Shown: positions 32,959 through 43,461, counted from the stretch's first letter. The stretch: 64,000 nt of DNA from UBA1067 sp050874585 (GCA_050874585.1 JBNMKZ010000006.1:11261-75260); one strand, 5' to 3'. The notes: a model not told the origin generated them from the sequence alone. Numbers and translations are program-made.

Positions 32959-35670
32959 ATGACCGCTGTGAAGACGAGCCGTACACTGAGCTTCTGCGTG
33001 GCGTTTGCGGCGGTCGCTTCCGCGTGGGCCGGCAACCTGCTTCCCTCCGAGCCGGGGGTGAAGGGGCAGCCGGCCCTTCACTTGGTTGATGACGACCACG
33101 GGTCGAACAACTCGAACGTGGCCTACTGGGTGAGCCGCGAGAACGTCTTCGCCCTGCGCGGCAAGGTCGTCCACCTGCAGGGGCAGGTGAAGCAGGTTCG
33201 AACCAGCACCTGGAAGGGCATCGGCTTCACGCTCTGGGCGCGGCGGGCCTATGGGCGCAAGGGTCCGCAGGTTCGCATCGGCACGGGGACGATTGGCCCG
33301 ACGCCCTGGATGGACCTGCGGCTCTCGCTTCGGCTTCCGGAGGATGCGGACGGCCTGACCGTTGCGTTCGATTGTGCGAACGGCTGGGGTCAGACGGGTG
33401 AGGCCTGGTTCAGGGATGTCATCTTGACGGCGGATGCCGCGGAATTGCCGCGTCCGAAGGGGCTGCCGCCGTCGGCCTTCGTCGAGCACGCGTTCGCGGA
33501 ACTGGTGCCGACGAACGACACGCCGGCGATGGCCGCCCACCGTGCGTCCTACCGCGATCAGCCGCCGACGAAGTCCGATTCGTTTGTGCGTCCCGAGATT
33601 CGCAACGGCACCTGGTACCTGAACGGCAAGCCCGTCTTCTTCACGGGTCCGTGGATTCTGAACCGCATCGACCGGGGGAATCCGCTCAACATCACGAACG
33701 TCTGCTACACCGACTCGGGTTCGCCCGAGGCATTCGCCTACGCTGGGTTCGACTCGGCGCAGATTTCCGCCGCACCGAATCGGTATGGTGCCCTCCTGAG
33801 GGGGCTTGAGATTGACGTCGGGCGCAAGCCCTGGGAACCCGATTTCGCCGCGCAGGAGGCCGACTTCGCGAAATACTGCGCCGACTTCCAGGCGAAGCCG
33901 CTTGTGCTGGACTTCGCCTTCGGGTTCAATCCGGCCCTGCCGAAGGCGATTCAGCGTCGTGCGGACCAGAAGAAGATGGGGCAGGTCTGGCATGAGTTCT
34001 TTCCGCTGTGCCCTGAGTGTCCCGAGGGACGGCGGTACTACCGCGACTACTTCCTCGGCGGAACCCGGGCGGCCCTGCGCCACGGGCTGAACGTCTACAT
34101 GTACGAGCTTTTCAACGAGTCGGCCTACGCCTGCGGGTGCAAGTACAACCTGCGGGAGTTTGCGCGGCGGATGAAGTCGAAGTACGGCAAGATCGCCGAG
34201 GCGAACGCGGTCTGGGGGACGGCGTTCCTCTCCTTCTGGGACGTGGCGATTCAGACGGAGCCGGAGCAGTACGACGGCCTGCGCTACGACTGGTACGACT
34301 TCCTCTCCGACCGCTATGTTGAGATATTGAAGGATGGCATGGCGGCGATTCGCAGCGTGGACCAGCGCGGCGGCATCTTCTTCACCGAGCAGGCGGCGGG
34401 TACGCCGCCCGTGCATCGGGGCGAGGACGTCATCAAGCTCTCGGATACGCTGGATGCGCTGGCGATTGAAGGCGGCTGGCGGTATGGCGGCGGGCGAGAC
34501 TACGAGGCGAAGGGCGGCACGGATGCCGTCGTCGCCCAGGATACGACGAAGCACTTCTACAACTGCGACTGGTACGCGGCGGCGGCGCGGGGACGCGTCC
34601 CGGTCGTCAACGACGAGCACTACTGCGGACGATTTGAGGACGGCAAGCGTGTGCCGTCGAAGCGCGAGGACTACATCACTTCCCTTTGGCTGGAACTGAT
34701 GCATGGCGTGTCGGCGACCTATTTCTACAACTGGGACAAGCGTTCGTGGGACTACCGGGACCTTGAGGGGGCGCGGCGGAATGTGGAGGAGCCGAGTTAC
34801 AAGAGCTACTCCTTCCTGAATCCGTTCAACTGTCCGCCCGAGAACCTGGATGCGCCGAAGCGGTTCAAGGCCGAGTTTGCGCCCTATGCGGAGAAGGTGC
34901 TGCCGTTTCCGCGTGTGAAGCCGGCGACGGTCGCCGTCTTCTATTCCCGTACGCGGGAGATTCACCGCGACGCGTTCCCGTCGTTCGACCCGACGCAGCC
35001 GAAGTGGAAGGCCGGGCATCGCACGAAGACGGCGGCGTGGTATCTTTCGGTTCTGCACGCGTTTTATCCCGTGAAGGTCGTCTTTGCGCGGGACCTGGCG
35101 ACGCTCGACCCTGAGGTCAAGGTCGTCATCGTGCCCGAGGCGGAGGCCGAGAAGGTGTCGGTCGTCTCGGATCTCAAGTCGTTCGTCGACCGTGGGGGAA
35201 CGGTGATTGCGGATGCGTCGGCGTTTGCCTACGACGAGTACATGAGGGCGACGGCGGCGGCCGAGGGGGCCTTCGTCCGCGTCGATTCGATTGGGGCGAT
35301 GCTGTCGGAGCTCGGTCGGCTCGATGTGCCGCGCTACGCCGACTGGCAGGCGACGGACGGCAAGGGGGCGCTCGCCGGCGGCGACGTCCAGATTTGCGAC
35401 CGCGGCGATTTCAAGCTCATCTGCCTTGTGGCGATGAAGGAGCGCGCCGTGCGCACGGGTCTCCTCTCGCTGACGAACCTGTCGGGAGAAGGGCCGTGGA
35501 AGGTGACGAACGGCGTGACGGGCGAGCACCTCGGCGACTGGACGCGTACGACGCTCGCGAAGGGTGTCCCCGTGGTGCTTCCGCCGCAGGAGCGGCTCAT
35601 TCTCGTTCTGGAGAAGACGACGGCGAAGACCTCCTGGTGGCGGCGGGCTTGGCGACGTGTGGAGAAGTGA
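32959..35670 (+). CDS. Secreted GH42-like glycoside hydrolase (clan GH-A)
   Basis: 903 residues with a signal peptide (to ASAWAGN). Residues about 30-170 look like a carbohydrate-binding jelly roll. The TIM barrel follows, with RNGTWYLNGKPVFFTGPWILNR and the acid/base Asn-Glu pair in ELFNESAY near residue 386. The next stretch, CGCKYNLREFARRMKSKYGKI then ANAVWGTAF, matches the GH42 Cys/zinc region in degenerate form. A Rossmann-like trimerisation domain is suggested by VKVVIVPEAEAEKVS near residue 720. GH42 enzymes are mostly beta-galactosidases; the substrate is not shown by sequence. It is a close paralogue of the C-terminal part of the next gene. Confidence 0.82.
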   Translation: MTAVKTSRTLSFCVAFAAVASAWAGNLLPSEPGVKGQPALHLVDDDHGSNNSNVAYWVSRENVFALRGKVVHLQGQVKQVRTSTWKGIGFTLWARRAYGRKGPQVRIGTGTIGPTPWMDLRLSLRLPEDADGLTVAFDCANGWGQTGEAWFRDVILTADAAELPRPKGLPPSAFVEHAFAELVPTNDTPAMAAHRASYRDQPPTKSDSFVRPEIRNGTWYLNGKPVFFTGPWILNRIDRGNPLNITNVCYTDSGSPEAFAYAGFDSAQISAAPNRYGALLRGLEIDVGRKPWEPDFAAQEADFAKYCADFQAKPLVLDFAFGFNPALPKAIQRRADQKKMGQVWHEFFPLCPECPEGRRYYRDYFLGGTRAALRHGLNVYMYELFNESAYACGCKYNLREFARRMKSKYGKIAEANAVWGTAFLSFWDVAIQTEPEQYDGLRYDWYDFLSDRYVEILKDGMAAIRSVDQRGGIFFTEQAAGTPPVHRGEDVIKLSDTLDALAIEGGWRYGGGRDYEAKGGTDAVVAQDTTKHFYNCDWYAAAARGRVPVVNDEHYCGRFEDGKRVPSKREDYITSLWLELMHGVSATYFYNWDKRSWDYRDLEGARRNVEEPSYKSYSFLNPFNCPPENLDAPKRFKAEFAPYAEKVLPFPRVKPATVAVFYSRTREIHRDAFPSFDPTQPKWKAGHRTKTAAWYLSVLHAFYPVKVVFARDLATLDPEVKVVIVPEAEAEKVSVVSDLKSFVDRGGTVIADASAFAYDEYMRATAAAEGAFVRVDSIGAMLSELGRLDVPRYADWQATDGKGALAGGDVQICDRGDFKLICLVAMKERAVRTGLLSLTNLSGEGPWKVTNGVTGEHLGDWTRTTLAKGVPVVLPPQERLILVLEKTTAKTSWWRRAWRRVEK

Positions 35671-35700
35671 AGGTAGTTGAATCGAAGTAGAAGGATGACG

Positions 35701-38700
35701 ATGAGAGCAGCACAGTGTGGTTTGGCGGTGACGCTTGGTTTGGCTGGGTTCCTTTCGGTTTCGGCGGAGGTCTCGTTTCCGTCCCGCCTGACGGCGGCGG
35801 ATGCCGGGCGGCAGTTCGTGGGCGCGGCCGACGGTTCGACGCGGTGGGCGGCCGACGAACCGCGGCAGCTCGAAATTGAAGGTGCGGATGGCGTCCGCTT
35901 TGAGAACATCGCCTTCTCCAATGTGTCGGTCGTGGTCGTTTCGGCGAAGGGTGTTGTCTTTCAGAACTGCCGGCTGACGGGGAATTCGGACTGGGCGATT
36001 TGGTTCCAGGACGGGGCGCAGTCGAACGTGGTGCGGTATTGCGAGATTGCTGGACCGGGCGGCATCCGTCTGGGCGGGGGCGCGTCGGCGGGGCCTTCCG
36101 CCGCGTGCGCGGCCAATGAGATTGTCGACACGACGATCGTTCAGCGGGGGCGGCCGGGCGGTGCGGGCGTCTGGATGGGCGGCTCGTCTGCGGGCAACCG
36201 GCTCGTCCACAATGACATCTCGGGGGCATTTGGCGTGGGGATTAGCGTCGATGCATCCTCGCGGAACCGCCTGGAGGGAAATCTCGTCCACGAGCTCGGC
36301 TCGAAGGGCCGCGAGGCGACGGGCATTGGGCTGTCGGGTGCGGATAATACCGTCTGGGGCAATACGGTCTTCGCGATTCCGGGCGGACGGGATAGCGGGG
36401 TTGGACTCTTTCTCGTGGAGCCGGCGGGCGAGACGGTCGTCGCCTCCAATCTCGTCTATGGGACGGATGGCGCGGCCTACCGTCAGGCGGGGGGCGCGGG
36501 CGTTCGTCTTGAGAACAACATCCTGTCGCGCAAGTTTGCCGCGCCGCTTGACGTTTCGGAGGGCGGCGCGTTGACGGCAACGCACAACATCTTCTACTGG
36601 GGCGAGGGTGACTTTTTCGCCCGTATGCCGTCGGGCGCGGCGAAATTCACGGCCAACCAGTTCTGCTGCCGCGAGGGGGATGGCACGGTGCGCTTCAGGG
36701 GGCTGACATTGGCCGACTGGCAGCGTGCGGGCGGCGATGCGGGTGCGATTGAGTGCGATGCGCTCCTGACCGATCCCGATGCGGGCAACTACCGCGTGCG
36801 CCCGGATGCGCGTGCGATGCGCATCGGCTTCAGGCGGTTCGACCCGTTTGCCGCCGGCGTGCGGACGGACTATTCGAACTACCGCTATCCCCAGCAGCCG
36901 CTCACGCCCCACGAGCAGGCCTATAAGAAGAGCTACGAGGATCAGCCGCCCGTGACGGACGACGGGAACCTTGAGAAGCGGCCCGAAATCCGAAATGGCA
37001 CCTGGTATGTGAACGGCAAGCCCGAGTACTATCTCGGGGTGTGGCTCTACAACCGCGTCCGCGAGTGGGGCAAGGGGTCGAATCCGCTCAAGATTGACCA
37101 CATCGCCTATACCGAGCGGCCCGGGACGAACAACTTTCCGCAACTGGGCTTCAACTCGTCCCAGCTCTCGTGTGCACACGCCGACATCGGGCGCATCCTG
37201 CATGGGGCGCGTCCGCGCCGCGACGTGGACGAGTTCGAGCGCGAGATGCTTGAGTTCTACCGGGGCTTCGGCGACATGCCGTTCGTCGTGGACTTTGCCT
37301 TCGGCTACGACAACATCTACCCGAAACCCGTGCGCATCGCGCTCGACCAGCGTCGGTTCGACTGGCACAACTTCATTCCGCTCTGTCCCGAGGACCCCGA
37401 GGGCGACGCGTACTACCGCGACTTCTTCCTCGGCGGCACGAAGGGGGCACTCCGTGCGGGCGCGAACGTCTTCCTCTGGGAACTCTTCAACGAGTCGGCC
37501 TACAACTGCGAGTGCGTCTACAACCGCCGCGACTTCGTGGCGCGGATGCTGAAGCGCCACGGTTCGCTCGCGGCACTCAACGCCCACTGGGGGACGGCGT
37601 ATACGACGACGGACGAGATTGTGGCCGTCGATTCCTTCATGTCGAATCCGGCCGCCTGGTACGACTGGTGCGTCTTTTCGGCGGCGCGGTACAACGAGAT
37701 TCTCGCGAAGTACCGGGCCGTCATCGAGTCGACCGACAAGCGGGAGCGCGTCTACTTTACGGAGCAGGCGGCGGGACATCCGCCCGTGCACCGTGGCATG
37801 GACTTGCGCGGGGCCGATGCGCTCGACGCGCTCGCCCTTGAGGGCGGCTGGCAGTTCGGCGGCAATACGGACTACCAGGCGAAGAGCGCGATGGAGGCCG
37901 TCGTCGCCTCGCGTGGCTCGCGGCACTTCTACAACTGTGACTTCTACCAGGCGCTGGCCAAGGGCAAGAAGGTCATCGTCAACGACGAGCACTACTGTAT
38001 GCGCCTTGAGAACGGCAAGCGCGTGCCGTCCAAGCGTTCGGACTACATCACGGCCCTTTGGCTTGAGGTGATGCACGGGGTCTCGGCGAACTTCACCTAC
38101 GTCTGGGACAAGCGCGCCTGGGAATACAAGGATGCCGCCGGGGCGTTGAAGAATGTGGAGAAGCCGAGCTACAAGTCCTCGTCGCTGCTGAATCCGTACA
38201 ACGTGAAGCCCGAGGATCTCGCCGCATTCAAGGAATTCCAGGATGAGCTTGCGCCCTACAAGGAGAAGGTGTTGCCGTTTCCGCGTGTGAAGCCGGCGAC
38301 CGTCGCCGTCCTGCTCTCGAAGCCGACGCAGATTCAGCGCGACCGGCTCGCCCCCGTCGATCCGACGCGCCCGCTCTGGCAAAGCCAGCCCGACCGCGCC
38401 GGTGTCTGGTACGTCTCCTTCCTCCATGCGCTTTATCCGGTCAAGGTCGTCTTCGAGGAAGATCTTGACGCACTTGAGACGGCGGCGGTCATCCTGCCCG
38501 ATTCGCAGTACGTCCTGCCGGAAGTCGTCGGGAAACTCCGTGCCTATGCGGCGCGTGGTGGACTCGTCATCGCGGCGGACGACTCGCTCGCCTTCGATGC
38601 GTGGGGCAAGCCGCTGCGTGCCGACATTCCGATGCGGCGCGTGAAGGGCGTTGACGAGGCGTTGGGTGTGCTGGCGGAGAAGAATGTCCGTCGCTATGCC

Positions 38701-39015
38701 GCGATTGAGCCGACGGATGGGAACGACGAGCCGATTGCCGCCGCCGATGTGCAGATTTGCGATCGCGGCGACTTCAAGCTGGTCTGTCTCGCCGACATGG
38801 GCGGGCGGCGGACGCGGCAAATCCGCCTCCGGCTCTTCATCGATGAGTCGGCGGATGCGTCCTACCGCGTGTACAATCCGGTTCTCAAGCGGGAACTGGG
38901 CGTTTGCACGGTTGCGGAACTGGCGCGGGGAATTCAGCTGGAGCTCCCGCCGCAGGAGCGTGTGCTCGTTGAATTGACGAAGGCGGAAACGGAAGAAACC
39001 AAGGAGACGAAATGA
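35701..39015 (+). CDS. Secreted parallel beta-helix plus GH42-like hydrolase
   Basis: About 1104 residues from ATG 35701 (GAAGG 6 nt before; ATG 35695 and TTG 35677 are alternatives), with a signal peptide ending near SVSAEV. Residues about 40-380 are a right-handed parallel beta-helix (VRFENIAFSNVSVVVVS, NRLVHNDISGAFGVGISVD, NRLEGNLVHELG). From about residue 420 a GH-A barrel repeats the neighbour's motifs: RNGTWYVNGKPEYYLGVWLYN, ELFNESAYNCECVYN near 596, LNAHWGTAY and HGVSANFTYVWDKRAW. The two halves may pair a polyuronide or glycan-binding helix with an exo-glycosidase. The stop overlaps the next start (ATGA). Confidence 0.8.
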   Translation: MRAAQCGLAVTLGLAGFLSVSAEVSFPSRLTAADAGRQFVGAADGSTRWAADEPRQLEIEGADGVRFENIAFSNVSVVVVSAKGVVFQNCRLTGNSDWAIWFQDGAQSNVVRYCEIAGPGGIRLGGGASAGPSAACAANEIVDTTIVQRGRPGGAGVWMGGSSAGNRLVHNDISGAFGVGISVDASSRNRLEGNLVHELGSKGREATGIGLSGADNTVWGNTVFAIPGGRDSGVGLFLVEPAGETVVASNLVYGTDGAAYRQAGGAGVRLENNILSRKFAAPLDVSEGGALTATHNIFYWGEGDFFARMPSGAAKFTANQFCCREGDGTVRFRGLTLADWQRAGGDAGAIECDALLTDPDAGNYRVRPDARAMRIGFRRFDPFAAGVRTDYSNYRYPQQPLTPHEQAYKKSYEDQPPVTDDGNLEKRPEIRNGTWYVNGKPEYYLGVWLYNRVREWGKGSNPLKIDHIAYTERPGTNNFPQLGFNSSQLSCAHADIGRILHGARPRRDVDEFEREMLEFYRGFGDMPFVVDFAFGYDNIYPKPVRIALDQRRFDWHNFIPLCPEDPEGDAYYRDFFLGGTKGALRAGANVFLWELFNESAYNCECVYNRRDFVARMLKRHGSLAALNAHWGTAYTTTDEIVAVDSFMSNPAAWYDWCVFSAARYNEILAKYRAVIESTDKRERVYFTEQAAGHPPVHRGMDLRGADALDALALEGGWQFGGNTDYQAKSAMEAVVASRGSRHFYNCDFYQALAKGKKVIVNDEHYCMRLENGKRVPSKRSDYITALWLEVMHGVSANFTYVWDKRAWEYKDAAGALKNVEKPSYKSSSLLNPYNVKPEDLAAFKEFQDELAPYKEKVLPFPRVKPATVAVLLSKPTQIQRDRLAPVDPTRPLWQSQPDRAGVWYVSFLHALYPVKVVFEEDLDALETAAVILPDSQYVLPEVVGKLRAYAARGGLVIAADDSLAFDAWGKPLRADIPMRRVKGVDEALGVLAEKNVRRYAAIEPTDGNDEPIAAADVQICDRGDFKLVCLADMGGRRTRQIRLRLFIDESADASYRVYNPVLKRELGVCTVAELARGIQLELPPQERVLVELTKAETEETKETK

Positions 39016-42000
39016 AGGGACTGATGATTGGAGCCGTCGTGGGGGTGGCCTTTTCGGCGATTGCGGGGACGACGCTTGAGCCGGGCGTTCAGGTGGATGG
39101 CCGTTGGCTCGATGCGGCCGCAGCAAAGGCGCGGGGCCTCGTCCTGACGGAGCAGGTTCTGCCCGAGGGCCGCCGCGTGACGCTTGAGAATCGGAGCGGC
39201 GCGACGGTTCGCCCCGAGGAACTCGGCTGGCGGAAAGTCGGGCGGGACGATTTCGACGTGAAGGGCCTGAAGGTCTATCTCGAAGGCTGGCAGATGGCGA
39301 GCCCCTGCGGTGTGCGCAACTGGGATGACGAGCCGTTCGACTATTCGCCCGGCTACCTTCACAACTGCGTCTCGACTCCAAGCGATTTTCATCCGGGCGA
39401 GCGGGGACGCTTCCTCGCCGACTACATGTGCTGCTTCCGTCGTCCCGACGGGCGGATGCGGCTGTATGGGTTTACGACGGGCAAGGATCGCTTCGGGCAC
39501 TTTCGGATGCAACTGGATGCGGAGGGGGTTCGGGAACTCTTCGCCCTCAGCGCCTGCGACCGCGCCGAACTGACGCCGGGCGCGGTGATTCAGTCCGAGA
39601 CGCTTGTCGAGATGGAGGACGATGCGACCGAACGGCTGTTCGCGGCGTTTGCCGACCGCTGGGCGGACGCGTCGGGTCGGCGGGCGAAGGTCGAGACGCC
39701 GATTGGCTGGTGCAGCTGGTACTACTACTTCAGCAAGGTGACGCTCGCGGACGTCATCGAGAACATGGACTGGCTGGTCGCCCATCGGGCGAAAGGCTTT
39801 GAACGCGTCAAGGTCATCCAGCTCGACGACGGCTACCAGACGGCCCTCGGGGATTGGCTGAGCGCAAACGAGAAGTTCCCCGGCGGCCTGCGGCGGTATG
39901 CCGAGGAGGTGAAGGCGCGGGGCTTCGTGCCCGCCGTCTGGGTTGGGCCGTTCATGGTCGAGGAGAACGCGGTTCTCGCGAAGGAGCACCCGGATTGGCT
40001 GGTGAAGGGGGCGGATGGGCGGCCCGCCTCACCGCTCGGGTGGCGCGGCAATCACAGGGTCTATGTGCTCGACGGGACGAATCCGGCGGCACAGGAGCAC
40101 CTGCGTACGCTCTTCAGGACCTTGCGCGGTTATGGCATCGAGTACGTGAAGCTCGACTTCTGCATGATTGCCTCATCGGTGAAGGATGCCGTCTACCACG
40201 ACCGCACGGCGACGCGGGCGCAGGCCCTGCGCCGGGGGTTCGAGGCGATTCGCGAGGGCTTTGGCGACGACGGGTTCATCATGGGGTGCACGGTGCCGTT
40301 CGGTCCGCTCGTCGGGCTGGCGGACGCGATGCGCACCTCGACGGACATCACCCCCTACTGGCAGGGGAAGAACCACCAGTATGCGGAAGCCCCGAACGTG
40401 CCGAACGTCTGCCGGAACATCATCAATCACGCCTACATGAACAACCGCGTGTGGATCAACGATCCCGACACGCTGATTGTGCGCGACGATGCGACCGAGC
40501 TGACGAAGAACGAGGTTGAGCTGTGGGCCGAGGCGGTCGCCGTTGTCGGCGGGTCGCTTCTGCTGTCGGATCGGTTCTCGACCCTGTCGCCGGAGCGGAT
40601 GCCGCTCGTGACGCGTGCACTGGCGGATGCGGGGCGCTACCAGAATCCCTATCCGGCCGATCGCTGGGAGCGGACGTATCCGACCGTCTGGAAAGCGCTG
40701 AAGGATGGCCGCCTGCAGACGGCGACGTTCGACTTCACGAACAGCCATTCCGTCTCGGTGTCGAGCGCGAAGGGCACCTGGGTCGAGGAGGCCGGCATCC
40801 GCAAGTTCAAGGTCGGTCGGTCGCCGGTGGAGGCGAAGGCCGAGTCGGCGGCGGCGTATGAACGCACGCCGCAGGCGCTTGAGATTCGCGTGGACGAGTC
40901 GATGACGCTGGATGACGTCAACGCGATGGAAGTTCCGCCGGGGGCCAAGGTCCTGTTCAAGCGCGGCGGCGTGTGGCGTGGGCAGCTCCAGCCCCGGAGC
41001 GGCAAGCCGGGGCATCCGGTGACCTACGGTGCCTATGGGGATGGGCCGAAGCCGGTGATTGAGCCGAGTTACGACCGCAGTCGGGCCGAGGACTGGACGG
41101 ACGAGGGCGATGGCATCTGGTCGACGCGGACGGGCGCGGCGGCCGACATCGGGAACGTCATCCTCGATCATGGTGCGGCTGGGTGCGCCTTCAAGCGCGG
41201 CGCGCGGGCCGAACTGACGCGGGACCTCGACTTCTGGTGCGACCCGACGACATTCGTCGTCCACTTCAAGTCGCAGGCGAATCCGGCGACGCGCTGGAAA
41301 TCGGTTGAACTTGCGGAGAAGGTCCATTGCATCGACGAGGCCGAGATGCATGACATCGCCTATGAGGGGCTGTGCCTGCGCTATTCCGCCGCGCACGGCA
41401 TCGGCGGCGACGGCGTGAAGCGCATCATCGTGCGCGATTGCGACATTTCGTGGATTGGCGGCGGCTACCTCTACTACGACAAGCTCGGCAACGGCGTTCG
41501 CTATGGCAATGGCATCGAGTTCTGGAGTGCGGCAGAGGATGTGCTCGTCGAGTCGAACCGCATTTGGCAAGTCTGGGATGCCGGGCTGACCAACCAGTCC
41601 AATGCCGACGGTGTCACCCAGCGGAACATCACCTATCGCGGCAACGAGGTCTGGGACTGTGAGTATTCCTACGAGTACTGGCAGCAGGGCGAGGGGTCGC
41701 GAACCGAGAACGTTCTCGTCGAGGGCAATGTCTTCCGCAATGCCGGTTCGGGATGGGGGCATCGCCAGCGGTGGAATCCGAACGCCGCCCACCTGATGTT
41801 CTACGATACGACGGCGCAGACGACGAACTTCGTCGTGCGCGGCAACGTGTTCTCGCGCTCGGCCGACACGCTCTTTCGCCTGTTCAACGACTGGCGGGCG
41901 AGCCTGACGATGGACGGCAACCGCTGGGAAGCCAAGGACGAGTCGGTCTGCCGTTTCCATGGCCGCCCGACGGAAGGTCTCATTTACCGCTATCCCGATC

Positions 42001-42113
42001 GGCTTGACCAGATTCACAAGGACGATGCATCTGAAATCGAGTCCCAGGGGACGGGTGCGCGCATCTTCACGTTCGACCAACTGAAAGAGTTCAAGGAGTT
42101 CATCCATGAATAA
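39012..42113 (+). CDS. Secreted GH36-type alpha-galactosidase fused to a parallel beta-helix
   Basis: 1033 residues with a signal peptide (to SAIAGT). Residues about 20-600 are GH36/melibiase-like: GWCSWYYYF near 231, QLDDGYQ near 270, KLDFC with nucleophile Asp382, and RTSTDIT with acid/base Asp445. From about 635 a pectate-lyase-like beta-helix begins (PPGAKVLFKRGGVWRGQLQPR and GHPVTYGAYGDGPKPVI), with helix turns to about 985 (HGIGGDGVKRIIVRDCDISW, ENVLVEGNVFRNAG). Thus the helix is C-terminal here and N-terminal in the neighbour. Probable role: release of alpha-galactose from a complex glycan. It overlaps the MFS gene by 8 nt. Confidence 0.85.
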   Translation: MKGLMIGAVVGVAFSAIAGTTLEPGVQVDGRWLDAAAAKARGLVLTEQVLPEGRRVTLENRSGATVRPEELGWRKVGRDDFDVKGLKVYLEGWQMASPCGVRNWDDEPFDYSPGYLHNCVSTPSDFHPGERGRFLADYMCCFRRPDGRMRLYGFTTGKDRFGHFRMQLDAEGVRELFALSACDRAELTPGAVIQSETLVEMEDDATERLFAAFADRWADASGRRAKVETPIGWCSWYYYFSKVTLADVIENMDWLVAHRAKGFERVKVIQLDDGYQTALGDWLSANEKFPGGLRRYAEEVKARGFVPAVWVGPFMVEENAVLAKEHPDWLVKGADGRPASPLGWRGNHRVYVLDGTNPAAQEHLRTLFRTLRGYGIEYVKLDFCMIASSVKDAVYHDRTATRAQALRRGFEAIREGFGDDGFIMGCTVPFGPLVGLADAMRTSTDITPYWQGKNHQYAEAPNVPNVCRNIINHAYMNNRVWINDPDTLIVRDDATELTKNEVELWAEAVAVVGGSLLLSDRFSTLSPERMPLVTRALADAGRYQNPYPADRWERTYPTVWKALKDGRLQTATFDFTNSHSVSVSSAKGTWVEEAGIRKFKVGRSPVEAKAESAAAYERTPQALEIRVDESMTLDDVNAMEVPPGAKVLFKRGGVWRGQLQPRSGKPGHPVTYGAYGDGPKPVIEPSYDRSRAEDWTDEGDGIWSTRTGAAADIGNVILDHGAAGCAFKRGARAELTRDLDFWCDPTTFVVHFKSQANPATRWKSVELAEKVHCIDEAEMHDIAYEGLCLRYSAAHGIGGDGVKRIIVRDCDISWIGGGYLYYDKLGNGVRYGNGIEFWSAAEDVLVESNRIWQVWDAGLTNQSNADGVTQRNITYRGNEVWDCEYSYEYWQQGEGSRTENVLVEGNVFRNAGSGWGHRQRWNPNAAHLMFYDTTAQTTNFVVRGNVFSRSADTLFRLFNDWRASLTMDGNRWEAKDESVCRFHGRPTEGLIYRYPDRLDQIHKDDASEIESQGTGARIFTFDQLKEFKEFIHE

Positions 42114-43458
42114 GTTTCTGCTGTACGTCTCGGTTGTCGCCTCGATTGGTGGCTTTCTCTTCGGTTTTGACTCGGGCGTCATCTCGGGCGCGGAAGGGGC
42201 CATTCAGAACGAGTTCGCGCTCAGTTCCTTTTGGCACGGTCTCATCATTTCGGGTGCGCTCATTGGTACGATTATCGGTGTCTTCACGGCCGGACGACCG
42301 AGCGACCGCTGGGGACGTCGCCCCGTGCTGTGGGCGATGGCCATTCTCTTTCTCATTTCGGCGGTTGGGTGTGCCCTCACGCCGATGGATGCGAAACTCG
42401 GACCGCACCTGCTGGGCTGGTTCCGTTTCATCGGTGGGCTTGCCATCGGCGGCGTGAGCGTGGTCGTGCCGCTCTACATCGTCGAAATCGCGCCCGGCAA
42501 TCGCCGCGGGTTGCTCGTCGGACTGAACCAGTTCAACGTCGTCTTCGGCATTCTGGCGAGCTACATTACGAACTATCTCGTCGCCAAGTACATGCCGCAG
42601 GTCGACCCGCGGATTGTTTGGCGTGTGATGCTGGGCGTCGAGTGCCTGCCCATCGTGGCGTTTATGGCACTGTTGGTGACGATTCCCGAATCGCCGCGTT
42701 GGCTCGTTCGTGCGGGACGGATGGACGAGGCGCGGGACATCCTGCGGCGGACGGGCGTTGCGGATGCGGAGGCAACGGTTGGCGAGATTCGTTTGACCCT
42801 GGCGGCGGCGGCTGGCGGCCGGGACGTGCCGCTTTTCCAGCGCAAGTACCTGAAGCCGATTCTGCTTGCGTTCTTCATCGCCTTTTTCAACCAGACGAGC
42901 GGCATCAACGCCATCAACTACTATGCGCCGCGCATCTTCGGGATGATTTTTGGTGAGAACTCGTCCCTCGTTTCCCTCATTGGCACGATGGGCATGGGAA
43001 CCGTCAACCTGATCTTCACCGCACTCGCCTTTGCCGTGATTGACCGTGTCGGACGGCGTGTGCTGATTCTGACGGGTTCGGCGGCCATGATCCTGATGCA
43101 CGGGCTTGTCGCCTGGCAGCTGTCGCTCGCCCAGCCCAATGCGGCGATTGCCGTCTGCGGTATTTTCGGTTTCATGGCGTTCTTTGCGCTTTCATCGGGT
43201 GCCTGCCTCTGGGTTTACATTTCCGAGGTGTTCCCGAATGCCGTCCGAGCGAAGGGTCAGGCGTTCGGGTGCTTCATCCACTGGTTCCTCTGCACGGTAA
43301 TCAGCTGGGCCTTCCCCTGGGCGGCCGAGCGGGCCGGGTCGGCGACATTTGGCTTCTTTGCCCTGATGATGGTCTGCCAGCTCGTCTGGGCGATCTTCTT
43401 CATGCCCGAGACGAAGGGCGGCACAACCGAGGATATTGAAAAGAGATTGGGATTCTGA
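42106..43458 (+). CDS. MFS sugar porter
   Basis: 450 residues and 12 predicted membrane segments. Sugar-porter signatures: GFLFGFDSGVISGAEGAI near residue 20, GRPSDRWGRRPVLW near 65, PLYIVEIAPGNRRG near 125, PESPRWLV near 195, QTSGINAINYYAPRIF near 265, and PETKGGTTEDIEKRLGF at the end. It is related to XylE/GalP-type proton symporters. It begins 8 nt inside the glycosidase gene, so it is translated with it, and probably imports the monosaccharide (galactose or similar) that these enzymes release. The glycyl radical enzyme gene follows after 3 nt. Confidence 0.94.
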   Translation: MNKFLLYVSVVASIGGFLFGFDSGVISGAEGAIQNEFALSSFWHGLIISGALIGTIIGVFTAGRPSDRWGRRPVLWAMAILFLISAVGCALTPMDAKLGPHLLGWFRFIGGLAIGGVSVVVPLYIVEIAPGNRRGLLVGLNQFNVVFGILASYITNYLVAKYMPQVDPRIVWRVMLGVECLPIVAFMALLVTIPESPRWLVRAGRMDEARDILRRTGVADAEATVGEIRLTLAAAAGGRDVPLFQRKYLKPILLAFFIAFFNQTSGINAINYYAPRIFGMIFGENSSLVSLIGTMGMGTVNLIFTALAFAVIDRVGRRVLILTGSAAMILMHGLVAWQLSLAQPNAAIAVCGIFGFMAFFALSSGACLWVYISEVFPNAVRAKGQAFGCFIHWFLCTVISWAFPWAAERAGSATFGFFALMMVCQLVWAIFFMPETKGGTTEDIEKRLGF

Positions 43459-43461
43459 GAG

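Noticed and set aside
32899..39381. Very long open frame (about 2160 codons) on the reverse strand
   Set aside because: It is antisense to the two GH42-like genes and the end of the surface protein gene, has Arg/Pro-rich low-complexity sequence and no motifs; it arises from high GC and codon bias.
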